62,424 nucleotides of DNA from Mangrovicoccus algicola (lineage in GTDB: Bacteria; Pseudomonadota; Alphaproteobacteria; Rhodobacterales; Rhodobacteraceae), in assembly GCF_014903745.1 (NCBI RefSeq), contig NZ_JACVXA010000027.1, forward strand, positions 1 to 62,424, given 5' to 3'. Below the pieces are notes generated by a model. The model saw only the letters and a program-made list of their open reading frames with translations, was not told where the DNA came from and ran no database searches. Positions 34,099 to 42,027 of this stretch are shown here, in pieces. The position numbers and the translations under genes were made by a program. Position 1 is the stretch's first letter; every line of letters starts with the position of its first letter.

Positions 34099-35298
34099 AT
34101 GGCTCTTTCGTATTTCGTTATTCTCCTGCTGGTCCTCTCGGCCGCAGGCTATGTGTTGGGGCGCCGCAAGGCGGTTGCCGCGGTCGGCGGCGAGACCCGC
34201 GCGCTGCATTCGCTCGTGTCCTTCTACGGCTGGAACGTCGCCCTGGCGGGGTTTCTCAGCGGAATCGTCATCCTCGCCCTCTGGGCGCTGTTCGGCTCGG
34301 GCCTGGCAGGCAGCCTGTCCTGGATCGGCGGGGTCGTGGCGCTGGCCGCGGCTGCGGCGGCCGTGGTCGTGGCGCTGGGATCGATCGCGCCTGAATTCCG
34401 CGCGCGCAACAGCGTGGAGGCCAAGGTCCGCGGCATCCTGATATTCTGTTCCTCGGTCGCGATCCTGACGACGCTGGGCATCGTGCTGTCCATGCTGTTC
34501 GAGACCGCCAATTTCTTTTCCCAGTATTCCTGGACGCATTTCTTCTTCGGCACCGAATGGACGCCGCGGTTTTCCGGCAATTCCGAACTGGGGATGCTGC
34601 CGCTTCTGTGGGGCACGCTCTACGTGTCCTTCATCGCGCTCTGCGTCTCGGTGCCGATCGGGCTGTTCGCCGCGATCTACCTGTCGGAATATGCAAGCCC
34701 CGCCATGCGCGGCGTGGCCAAGCCCGCGATCGAGGTGCTGGCAGGCATCCCGACCATCGTCTACGGCCTCTTCGCGCTGATCACCGTCGGGCCGCTCCTG
34801 CGCGACTATTTCGCCGGGCCGCTGGGCATCGGCGACAGTTCGCGGTCCGTGATGACCGCCGGCCTGGTCATGGGCATCATGCTGATCCCCTTCGTCTCCT
34901 CGCTGTCGGATGACATCATCAACGCGGTGCCGCAAAGCCTGCGCGACGGCTCCTACGGGCTGGGCGCCACGCGCTCCGAGACCATCAAGCAGGTCATCGT
35001 GCCCGCGGCCTTGCCCGGCATCGTCGGCGCCGTGCTTCTGGCCGCGTCGCGGGCCATCGGCGAGACCATGATCGTGGTGCTGGGGGCAGGGGCCGCGGCC
35101 CAGCTCAGCCTGAACCCGTTCGAGGCGATGACCACCATCACCGTCAAGATCGTCTCGCAGCTGACCGGCGATACCGATTTCGCCGCGCCCGAGACGCTGG
35201 TTGCCTTCGCGCTCGGCATCACGCTTTTCGTGCTGACGCTGTGCCTCAACATCCTGGCGCTCTATATCGTGCGCAAGTACCGGGAGCAGTACGACTGA
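34099..35298 (+). CDS. pstC: Phosphate ABC transporter permease PstC
   Basis: 399 residues. Extra N-terminal helices (MALSYFVILLLVLSAAGYVLG and SLVSFYGWNVALAG...) precede the conserved permease core: GTLYVSFIALCVSVPIGLFAAIYLSEYA, EVLAGIPTIVYGLFAL, and the EAA-type loop SLRDGSYGLGATRSETIKQVIVPAALPGI. The longer N-terminus is usual in alphaproteobacteria. Forms the membrane path with PstA. Stop overlaps the pstA ATG by one base (TGATG). Confidence 0.94.
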   Translation: MALSYFVILLLVLSAAGYVLGRRKAVAAVGGETRALHSLVSFYGWNVALAGFLSGIVILALWALFGSGLAGSLSWIGGVVALAAAAAAVVVALGSIAPEFRARNSVEAKVRGILIFCSSVAILTTLGIVLSMLFETANFFSQYSWTHFFFGTEWTPRFSGNSELGMLPLLWGTLYVSFIALCVSVPIGLFAAIYLSEYASPAMRGVAKPAIEVLAGIPTIVYGLFALITVGPLLRDYFAGPLGIGDSSRSVMTAGLVMGIMLIPFVSSLSDDIINAVPQSLRDGSYGLGATRSETIKQVIVPAALPGIVGAVLLAASRAIGETMIVVLGAGAAAQLSLNPFEAMTTITVKIVSQLTGDTDFAAPETLVAFALGITLFVLTLCLNILALYIVRKYREQYD

Positions 35299-36659
35299 TG
35301 TCCGATATCTCCGCCTCCGCCGCGGGCCTGCCCGGCAAGAGCTCGCTCTATGCCGAAAGCGACCGCACCCGCCGCCGCAATGCCGCCGAGAAACGGTTCC
35401 GCCTCTACGGGCTGGGCGCCGTCGGCATCGGCGTCATCGCCCTGGTCTGCCTTCTGGCCTCGATCCTGGGCAGCGGCCTGAGCGCCTTCCAGCAGACCTA
35501 TCTGAAGGTCGAGATCTATCTCGATCCCGCCATCGTCGACCCCAATGACGCCCGCCTGATGGAGGATCCCGACGCGGTGCGCGCCGAGCTGTCCAAGGTC
35601 CTGACCTTCGGCTATGCGCCGCTGATCCAGGGATCGCTGCAGGCCCAGGCCGAGGAACTGGCCGCCGGGCCCGCGCCCGAGATCACGCCGCAGCTGCTGG
35701 CCGCGATGGTGTCTTCGGCCGCGCCCACGACGCTGCGCGACTACGTGCTGGCCAATCCCGAGGAGATCGGCGAGACGATCGAATTCGATTTCCTCGCCAA
35801 TGCGCGGATCGACCAGTACCTCAAGGGCAAGGTCACGCGCGAAAGCGCGGCGCTGGACAGCCGCGTCGATGTCGCCCAGCTGAACGCTGCAGACGAGCTT
35901 CTGGATCTCGGCCAGATGGAGAAACGGTTCAACTGGGACTTCGTCTTCGGGCCGGACGCTTCCGAGAACCGCCCCGAGGCGGCGGGCATCGGCGTCGCGC
36001 TGATCGGGTCGGCCTACATGATGCTGATCGTTCTGGTCATCGCCGTGCCGATCGGCGTCGGCGCCTCGATCTACCTGGAGGAATTCGCCCGCAAGAACTG
36101 GCTGACCGACATCATCGAGGTGAACATCTCGAACCTCGCGGCGGTGCCCTCCATCGTCTTCGGGATCCTCGGGCTGGCGGTCTTCATCAACTTCATGCAT
36201 CTGCCGATCTCCTCGCCGCTGGTGGGCGGGCTGGTGCTGACGCTGATGACGCTGCCCACCATCATCATCGCCACGCGCGCGGCGCTGAAATCCATCCCGC
36301 CCTCGATCCGCGATGCCGCGCTCGGCGTCGGCGCCTCGAAGATGCAGGCCGTGTTCCACCATGTCCTGCCGCTGGCCATGCCCGGCATCCTGACCGGCAC
36401 GATCATCGGGCTGGCGCAGGCGCTGGGGGAAACCGCGCCCCTGCTGCTGATCGGCATGGTCGCCTTCGTGCGCGACTATCCCGAGGGCATCCTCGATCCG
36501 GCCGTGGGCCTTCCGGTCCAGGTCTACAATTTCACCAACCGCGCGGATCCGGCCTTTGTCGAACGCGCCTCGGGCGCCATCATCGTGCTGCTCGTGTTCC
36601 TGGTGATCATGAACCTCGTCGCAATCATCCTCCGCCGCCGCTTCGAGCGCCGCTGGTAA
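35298..36659 (+). CDS. pstA: Phosphate ABC transporter permease PstA
   Basis: 453 residues. After a cytoplasmic N-terminus and first helix (GAVGIGVIALVCLLASILGSG) there is a large soluble insertion of about 170 residues (residues 60-230) before the conserved core: IGVALIGSAYMMLIVLVIAVPIGVGASIYLEEFA, LAAVPSIVFGILGL and the EAA loop SIRDAALGVGASKMQAVFHHVLP. The insertion, predicted periplasmic, makes it much longer than E. coli PstA; such extended forms are common in alphaproteobacteria. ATG at 35298 overlaps the pstC stop. Confidence 0.93.
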   Translation: MSDISASAAGLPGKSSLYAESDRTRRRNAAEKRFRLYGLGAVGIGVIALVCLLASILGSGLSAFQQTYLKVEIYLDPAIVDPNDARLMEDPDAVRAELSKVLTFGYAPLIQGSLQAQAEELAAGPAPEITPQLLAAMVSSAAPTTLRDYVLANPEEIGETIEFDFLANARIDQYLKGKVTRESAALDSRVDVAQLNAADELLDLGQMEKRFNWDFVFGPDASENRPEAAGIGVALIGSAYMMLIVLVIAVPIGVGASIYLEEFARKNWLTDIIEVNISNLAAVPSIVFGILGLAVFINFMHLPISSPLVGGLVLTLMTLPTIIIATRAALKSIPPSIRDAALGVGASKMQAVFHHVLPLAMPGILTGTIIGLAQALGETAPLLLIGMVAFVRDYPEGILDPAVGLPVQVYNFTNRADPAFVERASGAIIVLLVFLVIMNLVAIILRRRFERRW

Positions 36660-36677
36660 GTAACTGGAGTGACCCAC

Positions 36678-37475
36678 ATGGACGACATGCGCATCACCGA
36701 GCGCCACCTCGACCAGAAGGACATCAAGATCAAGGCGGACAATGTCCAGGTCTTCTACGGCAGCTCGCATGCCATCAAGGATGTCTCCGTCGAGATCCAG
36801 GACAAGACCGTGACCGCCTTCATCGGGCCGTCGGGCTGCGGGAAATCGACCTTCCTGCGCTGCCTGAACCGGATGAACGACACGATCGACATCTGCCGCG
36901 TCGAGGGCCAGATCCTGCTCGATGGCGAGAACATCTACGACAAGAAGGTCGACCCGGTGCAGCTGCGCGCCAAGGTCGGCATGGTGTTCCAGAAACCCAA
37001 CCCGTTCCCCAAGTCGATCTACGACAACGTGGCCTACGGGCCGCGCATCCACGGCCTGGCCCGCAACAAGGCGGAGCTCGACGAGATCGTCGAGAAGTCG
37101 CTGCGACGGGGCGCGATCTGGGACGAGGTCAAGGACAGGCTGGACGCGCCGGGCACCGGGCTTTCGGGCGGCCAGCAGCAGCGCCTGTGCATCGCCCGCG
37201 CCGTGGCCACAGAACCCGAGGTGCTGCTGATGGACGAACCCTGTTCGGCGCTCGACCCGATCGCCACCGCGCAGGTGGAGGAGCTGATCGACGAGCTGCG
37301 CGAACAGTATTCGGTCGTCATCGTCACCCATTCGATGCAGCAGGCCGCGCGGGTCAGCCAGAAGACCGCCTTCTTCCATCTCGGCAATCTGGTCGAGTTC
37401 GGGGAAACGGGGCAGATCTTCACCAACCCCGTGGACAGCCGCACCGAAAGCTACATCACCGGCCGGATCGGCTGA
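36678..37475 (+). CDS. pstB: Phosphate ABC transporter ATPase PstB
   Basis: 265 residues. Walker [36 protein letters not shown] (PstB-specific), signature [14 protein letters not shown], Walker [17 protein letters not shown] and switch [14 protein letters not shown]. Energises PstCA. The ATG at 36678 has ggag 8 bases upstream; a GTG at 36669 is in frame but sits inside that site. Confidence 0.96.
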   Translation: MDDMRITERHLDQKDIKIKADNVQVFYGSSHAIKDVSVEIQDKTVTAFIGPSGCGKSTFLRCLNRMNDTIDICRVEGQILLDGENIYDKKVDPVQLRAKVGMVFQKPNPFPKSIYDNVAYGPRIHGLARNKAELDEIVEKSLRRGAIWDEVKDRLDAPGTGLSGGQQQRLCIARAVATEPEVLLMDEPCSALDPIATAQVEELIDELREQYSVVIVTHSMQQAARVSQKTAFFHLGNLVEFGETGQIFTNPVDSRTESYITGRIG

Positions 37476-37499
37476 GGCCGGACCGTCTTCGCATTCAAC

Positions 37500-37521
37500 G
37501 GGGCAGGGCGATCCCTGTCCC
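37500..37521 (+). other. Hairpin between pstB and phoU
   Basis: A 9-bp stem (37500-37508 with 37513-37521, one G-T pair, loop cgat) in the 68-bp pstB-phoU gap, without a U-run. Could stabilise or attenuate the transcript. Confidence 0.4.
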
Positions 37522-37543
37522 ATTCAGGGATGAGGCAAAAGAA

Positions 37544-38257
37544 ATGCCGGAAACTCATATCCAAACCGCCTTCGACCGCGACCTGGAATCGATCCAGGCG
37601 ACGATCATGAAAATGGGCGGCCTCGTCGAGGCGGCGATCACCGATGCGGCCCGGGCGCTGGACGAGCGCGACGAGACGCTGGCCGATGCCGTGCGCGCCA
37701 ATGACAAGGCCATCGACGACCTGGAAACCAGCGTCAACGAAGAGGCGATCCGCGTCATCGCGATGCGCCAGCCCACCGCGGTCGATCTGCGCACCATCGT
37801 GTCGGTGATGAAAGTCTCGGGCAACCTGGAACGGATCGGCGATTATTCCAAGAACATCGCCAAGCGCGCCACCGTGCTGACCCAGATGAGCCAGATCCAC
37901 GACACCTCGCCCGCGATCCGCCGGATGGCCCAGGCGGTGGAGCTGATGCTGCAGGACGCGCTGGATGCCTATATCAAGCGCGACCCCAAGCTGGCCGAGG
38001 ACGTGATCCTGCGCGATGCCGAGGTCGACCAGATGTACAACGCGCTGTTCCGCCAGTTCCTGACCTACATGATGGAAGACCCGCGCAACATCACCGGCTG
38101 CATGCATCTGCACTTCATCGCCAAGAACATCGAACGCATGGGCGACCACGTCACCGGCATCGCCGAGCAGGTCGTCTACCTGGTCACCGGAAGCCTGCCG
38201 GCGGATGAACGCCCCAAGGCCGACCGCACGTCCTTCCAGAAGGTCGCCGAGGAATAA
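37544..38257 (+). CDS. phoU: Phosphate signalling protein PhoU
   Basis: 237 residues, two three-helix bundles. Each bundle has the metal-binding E/D motif region: HIQTAFDRDLESIQATIMKMGGLVE with NEEAIRVIAMRQPTAVDLRTIVSVMKVSGNLERIGDYSKNIAKR being the first (from nt 37547 on), and FLTYMMEDPRNITGCMHLHFIAKNIERMGDHVTGIAE the second. PhoU connects PstSCAB to PhoR and keeps PhoB unphosphorylated when phosphate is ample. Ends 4 bases before phoB. Confidence 0.96.
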   Translation: MPETHIQTAFDRDLESIQATIMKMGGLVEAAITDAARALDERDETLADAVRANDKAIDDLETSVNEEAIRVIAMRQPTAVDLRTIVSVMKVSGNLERIGDYSKNIAKRATVLTQMSQIHDTSPAIRRMAQAVELMLQDALDAYIKRDPKLAEDVILRDAEVDQMYNALFRQFLTYMMEDPRNITGCMHLHFIAKNIERMGDHVTGIAEQVVYLVTGSLPADERPKADRTSFQKVAEE

Positions 38258-38261
38258 CCGC

Positions 38262-38951
38262 ATGTCTCCGTCCCAGCCCACCGTCCTTGTCGTCGATGAC
38301 GAACCGGCACAGCGCGATCTTCTGTCCTACAACCTCGAATCCAGCGGCTTCCGCGTCATCGAGGCCGCGGACGGCGAAGAGGCGCTGATGCTTCTGGCCG
38401 AGGACAGCCCCGATCTGGTCGTTCTCGACTGGATGCTGCCCTCCGTTTCGGGGATCGAGGTCTGCCGCCAGATCAAGAGCCGGGCCGAGACGCGCAACCT
38501 GCCGATCATCATGATCTCGGCCAGGGCCGATGAAGGCGACCGGGTGCGCGGGCTGGAAACGGGCGCGGATGACTACGTGACGAAACCGTATTCCGTGGCG
38601 GAGCTGATGGCGCGGGTGCGCTCCCAGCTGCGCCGCACGCGTCCCGCCACGGTCGGCGAGACGCTGGAATTCGAGGACATCATTCTCGATGCGGAAAGCT
38701 ACAAGGTGTTCCGCGCCGAGAAGCCTCTCAAGCTCGGACCGACGGAGTTCCGGCTGCTGTCGACTTTCATGGAGAAACCCGGCCGGGTCTGGAGCCGCGA
38801 ACAGCTTCTGGACCGGGTCTGGGGCCGCGACATCTATGTCGACACGCGCACGGTCGATGTCCATATCGGTCGGCTGCGCAAGGCGCTGTGCCAGCATGGC
38901 GGCGAGGATCCGGTCCGGACCGTGCGCGGCGCAGGCTATGCCCTTGGATGA
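38262..38951 (+). CDS. phoB: Phosphate regulon response regulator PhoB
   Basis: 229 residues. Receiver domain with acidic pair D12-D13 (VVDDEPAQR), phospho-acceptor D56 (VLDWMLP) and DDYVTKPYS lysine; C-terminal OmpR/PhoB winged helix (LKLGPTEFRLLSTFMEKPGRVWSREQLLD and DTRTVDVHIGRLRKAL). Activates genes with PHO boxes such as the one at 32863. Unlike the E. coli phoBR pair, it is separated from phoR by the whole pst-phoU block. Confidence 0.96.
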   Translation: MSPSQPTVLVVDDEPAQRDLLSYNLESSGFRVIEAADGEEALMLLAEDSPDLVVLDWMLPSVSGIEVCRQIKSRAETRNLPIIMISARADEGDRVRGLETGADDYVTKPYSVAELMARVRSQLRRTRPATVGETLEFEDIILDAESYKVFRAEKPLKLGPTEFRLLSTFMEKPGRVWSREQLLDRVWGRDIYVDTRTVDVHIGRLRKALCQHGGEDPVRTVRGAGYALG

Positions 38952-39011
38952 TGGCCGATACGGAGTGGTTTCAAGTTAACTTCACCCCTTAATTACCGGA
39001 AATCATTGGAT

Positions 39012-39060
39012 TGATTATGTAAGTCATGGATAGCTTTGCTATCATGACGTGACATAATCA
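39012..39060. repeat. Long AT-rich inverted repeat after phoB
   Basis: A 49-bp imperfect palindrome: arms of 9 bp (39012-39020 with 39052-39060), 5 bp (39023-39027 with 39044-39048) and 6 bp (39029-39034 with 39038-39043), central ttt. Twenty base pairs in all, set in an AT-rich patch (38985-39065) that stands out from the surroundings. No U-run follows. A separate GC hairpin at 39081-39100 serves better as terminator. Confidence 0.75.
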
Positions 39061-39080
39061 CGGTTCTAGGGAAGAGGCAT

Positions 39081-39100
39081 GAGGGCCCCGAAGGGCCCTC
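39081..39100. terminator. GC hairpin between convergent phoB and the dehydrogenase gene
   Basis: A perfect 8-bp GC stem with a cgaa tetraloop (39081-39088 with 39093-39100), 19 bases beyond the stop of the minus-strand dehydrogenase gene. Likely terminator for both strands, though U-runs are lacking. Confidence 0.55.
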
Positions 39101-39119
39101 CGGGGCGCCGTTCAGGCGC

Positions 39120-40004
39120 TCACAGGCTGCCGTTCTTCAGCAGACGCAGCCGCTGGATCAGGGCTGACGTGTCCCAGCGCCCGCCGCCCAGGGATTGCAC
39201 GTCGCCATAGAACTGATCGACCAGCGCCGCGACCGGCAGGCTCATCTCCATCGCCTTGGCCTGTTCCAGCGCGATGCCCAGATCCTTGCGCATCCAGTCC
39301 ACCGCGAAACCGTAGTCGAACTTGCCGTCGACCATCGTCTCGGCCCGGTTCGTCAGCTGCCAGGAGCCGCCCGCGCCCTGGGCGACAAGCGCGGCGACCT
39401 TCTTGGCGTCCAGCCCCGCCTCGATTGCAAGATGCAACCCTTCGGATACGCCCTGGACGATGCCCGCGATGCAGACCTGGTTGACCATCTTGGTCAGCTG
39501 TCCCGCGCCGGCCTCGCCGAAATGCTCGGTCGCCTTGGCATAGGCCTGCATCACCGGATCGGCCTTGGCGAAATCCGCCTCGGCGCCGCCGCACATGATG
39601 GCAAGCTGGCCATTCTCGGCCCCGGCCTGGCCGCCCGAGACCGGCGCGTCGACGAAACCGATCCCGGCCGACGCGGCCTCGGCCGCGATCTCGCGCGCCA
39701 CGATGGCCGATGCGGTGGTGTGATCGATCAGGACCGCGCCCGGCGCCATTCCGGCAAGCGCGCCTTGCGGTCCATGGACCACCGAGCGCAGATCATCGTC
39801 ATTGCCCACGCAGGTCATCACGAAATCGCAGCCCGCCGCGGCCTCCTTCGGGGTGGCGCCCGCGCGCCCGCCATGGGCCGCAACCCAGGCCTCGGCCTTG
39901 GCCGCGGTGCGGTTGTAGACTGCAACCTCGTGCCCGGCCTTCACCAGGTGACCGGCCATCGGGTATCCCATCACCCCAAGTCCGAGAAATGCTACCTTCG
40001 CCAT
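39120..40004 (-). CDS. 3-Hydroxyisobutyrate/tartronate-semialdehyde-type dehydrogenase
   Basis: 294 residues, beta-hydroxyacid dehydrogenase family. Seen: Rossmann motif GLGVMGYPMAGHL, substrate-binding DAPVSGGQAGAENG, and KMVNQVCIAGIVQGVSE with the catalytic lysine; C-terminal KDLGIALEQAKAMEMSLP. Oxidises a 3-hydroxy acid such as 3-hydroxyisobutyrate, D-glycerate or a related acid with NAD(P); substrate not resolvable from sequence. ATG at 40004 has aggagc upstream. Two near-perfect dyad repeats (39423, 39911) lie in the gene. Confidence 0.85.
   Translation of the reverse strand: MAKVAFLGLGVMGYPMAGHLVKAGHEVAVYNRTAAKAEAWVAAHGGRAGATPKEAAAGCDFVMTCVGNDDDLRSVVHGPQGALAGMAPGAVLIDHTTASAIVAREIAAEAASAGIGFVDAPVSGGQAGAENGQLAIMCGGAEADFAKADPVMQAYAKATEHFGEAGAGQLTKMVNQVCIAGIVQGVSEGLHLAIEAGLDAKKVAALVAQGAGGSWQLTNRAETMVDGKFDYGFAVDWMRKDLGIALEQAKAMEMSLPVAALVDQFYGDVQSLGGGRWDTSALIQRLRLLKNGSL
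39423..39439. repeat. Dyad repeat, one mismatch, inside the dehydrogenase gene
   Basis: GATTGC-AAGAT-GCAACC, 11 of 12 arm positions, codon phase 1. Confidence 0.6.
39911..39927. repeat. Dyad repeat, one mismatch, inside the dehydrogenase gene
   Basis: GGTTGT-AGACT-GCAACC, 11 of 12 arm positions, codon phase 2. Confidence 0.6.
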
Positions 40005-40176
40005 TCTTGGCTCCTTCCTCTTTGCGCCCCTCATCTGGCGGGCCGCCCGCTGTCTCCACCCCGCAACGGCCGCCTTCCAGTCTGGCCGGACAAGCGAAAA
40101 CACCTTGAGGCAGGCAAGTAAACAGGCGACGTTAACCACGAAGCCGGGCAAACCGGCAGAGAATTGGAGGCTGCTC

Positions 40177-42027
40177 GTGCAATCTGTCCCGAAACTCGGA
40201 TATGCGGCAGGCGCCGTGCTGGCCTGTCTTGCGGGGCCCGCACTGGCGCTGTCCTCGGTCGATATCGTCGTCAAGGGCGTGCCCGAGGATGTCGCCGAGG
40301 AGTTGCGATCGCAGATGGAGCTTGCCTCGGCCTCGAAACGGGCCCTGGACGAGGAGATCGCGGACAGCCAGGACATCTTTGCCGCCGCGCTGTCGGATTA
40401 CCGCCAGATGGTCAGCGTGATGTATGGCGAAGGCTATTACGGACCGGTGGTCAATGTCGCCGTCGACGGCCGCGAGGCCAGCGAGATCAGCCCGCTTTCC
40501 GTCCCGGGCGAGATCGGCGCCATCACCATCACCGTCACGCCGGGCGAGCAGTTCCGATTCGGACGCACCGAGGTCGCCCCGCGCGAACCCGAGGCCGCGG
40601 CGGCGGGCGATCCGCTGGTGGACGGTTTCGCGCCCGGCGAACCCGCGCGCAGCGGGCTGATCGGTTCGGCCGCGAATGCCGCGGTCAGCGAATGGCGCGA
40701 GGCCGGGCATGCCAAGGCCGAGCTGGGCGACGAGGAAATCGTCGCCGATCACCCCGAGGCGGCGCTGGATGTCGATATCGAACTGCGCCCCGGGCCGCAG
40801 CTGCGCTTCGGCACGGTGACGATCGAGGGCCAGTCCAAGGTCAAGCAGAAGCGCCTGCGCGAGATCCTGGGCCTGCCCGAGGGAGAGATCTTCTCGCCGC
40901 AGGAACTGAATGACGCCGCCAACCGCCTGCGCCGCACCGGGGCCTTCCGCACGGTGAGCCTTCTGGAGGCCGAGACCCCCAATCCCGACGGCACGCTGGA
41001 TTACACGCTGACGGTGATCGACCTGCCGCTGCATCGTTTCGGCGTCGCGGCGGAATACTCGACGCTGGACGGCATGCTGCTTTCGGGATTCTGGCTGCAC
41101 CGCAACCTCTTCGGCGGCGCCGAGCAGCTGCGCTTCGATGCGGAGATTCAGAATATCGGCGGCGAAACGGTGGGCGTTGGCACCGCAGGCAGCGGGATCG
41201 ACTATGATTTCGGCGTGCGCCTGAGCCGTCCCGCCTTCCTGGGGCCGGACAACGTGGCCTTCGCCTATGCCAATATCAAGCTGGATGACGAACCCGACTA
41301 CAAGGAGAAGATCGCCACGCTGGGCATCGGGCTGACGCGCTATTTCAGCGACGACCTCTTGGGCGAGATCGCCGGCGGCTATCGCTATTCCTACGTGGAG
41401 GATGCCTTCGGGACGCGCGAATTCAACCACCTGGCCTTTCCCTCCCGGCTGGAATGGGACCTGCGCGACGACGAGGGCGATCCCCTCTACGGCGCCTATC
41501 TGAACTACAAGGCGACGCCCATGTACGGGGTGAACGGCTCCGAGAGCCTGGTCCAGCTCGATCTCGACAACCGCGCCTATTACAGTTTCGGCGCCGAGGC
41601 ACCGCTGACCCTGGCGGGGCGCCTTCAGCTGGGCGCCGTCACCGGGGCGTCGCTGGAAGGCACGCCGCCGGAATTCCTGTTCTTCTCGGGCGGCGGCGAC
41701 ACGGTGCGCGGCCAGGAATACGAGGGACTCGGCGGCAGCACCTATGACGGCGACACGGTCGGCGGGCGCAGCTTCCTGGGCCTCTCGGGAGAGATCCGGA
41801 CCCGCGTCACCGACAGTCTCGGCGTCGTGGCCTTCTATGATTACGGCATGGTCGGGGCGGATGCCTGGGTCGACGAGGACAGCAACTATCATTCCGGCGT
41901 GGGCCTGGGCGTGCGCTACGCCACCCCGATCGGCCCGATCCGGGTCGATATCGCCACGCCCTATCTGGGCCCTGAGGAGGAATTCTCGCGGGTCGATCTC
42001 TATATCGGCGTGGGACAGGCCTTCTGA
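40177..42027 (+). CDS. tamA: Translocation and assembly module outer-membrane protein TamA
   Basis: 616 residues, Omp85 family. The GTG at 40177 was chosen because ggagg lies 6 bases upstream and a signal peptide follows (KLGYAAGAVLACLAGPALA). POTRA domains occupy about residues 30-270 (second/third POTRA visible as RFGTVTIEGQSKVKQKRLREILGLPEGEIFSPQELNDAANRLRRTGAFRTV from nt 40805), then a 16-strand barrel with the Omp85 lid-type motif VRGQEY and terminal RVDLYIGVGQAF. Partner of TamB in outer-membrane protein insertion and lipid transport. Stop overlaps the tamB ATG. Confidence 0.93.
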   Translation: MQSVPKLGYAAGAVLACLAGPALALSSVDIVVKGVPEDVAEELRSQMELASASKRALDEEIADSQDIFAAALSDYRQMVSVMYGEGYYGPVVNVAVDGREASEISPLSVPGEIGAITITVTPGEQFRFGRTEVAPREPEAAAAGDPLVDGFAPGEPARSGLIGSAANAAVSEWREAGHAKAELGDEEIVADHPEAALDVDIELRPGPQLRFGTVTIEGQSKVKQKRLREILGLPEGEIFSPQELNDAANRLRRTGAFRTVSLLEAETPNPDGTLDYTLTVIDLPLHRFGVAAEYSTLDGMLLSGFWLHRNLFGGAEQLRFDAEIQNIGGETVGVGTAGSGIDYDFGVRLSRPAFLGPDNVAFAYANIKLDDEPDYKEKIATLGIGLTRYFSDDLLGEIAGGYRYSYVEDAFGTREFNHLAFPSRLEWDLRDDEGDPLYGAYLNYKATPMYGVNGSESLVQLDLDNRAYYSFGAEAPLTLAGRLQLGAVTGASLEGTPPEFLFFSGGGDTVRGQEYEGLGGSTYDGDTVGGRSFLGLSGEIRTRVTDSLGVVAFYDYGMVGADAWVDEDSNYHSGVGLGVRYATPIGPIRVDIATPYLGPEEEFSRVDLYIGVGQAF

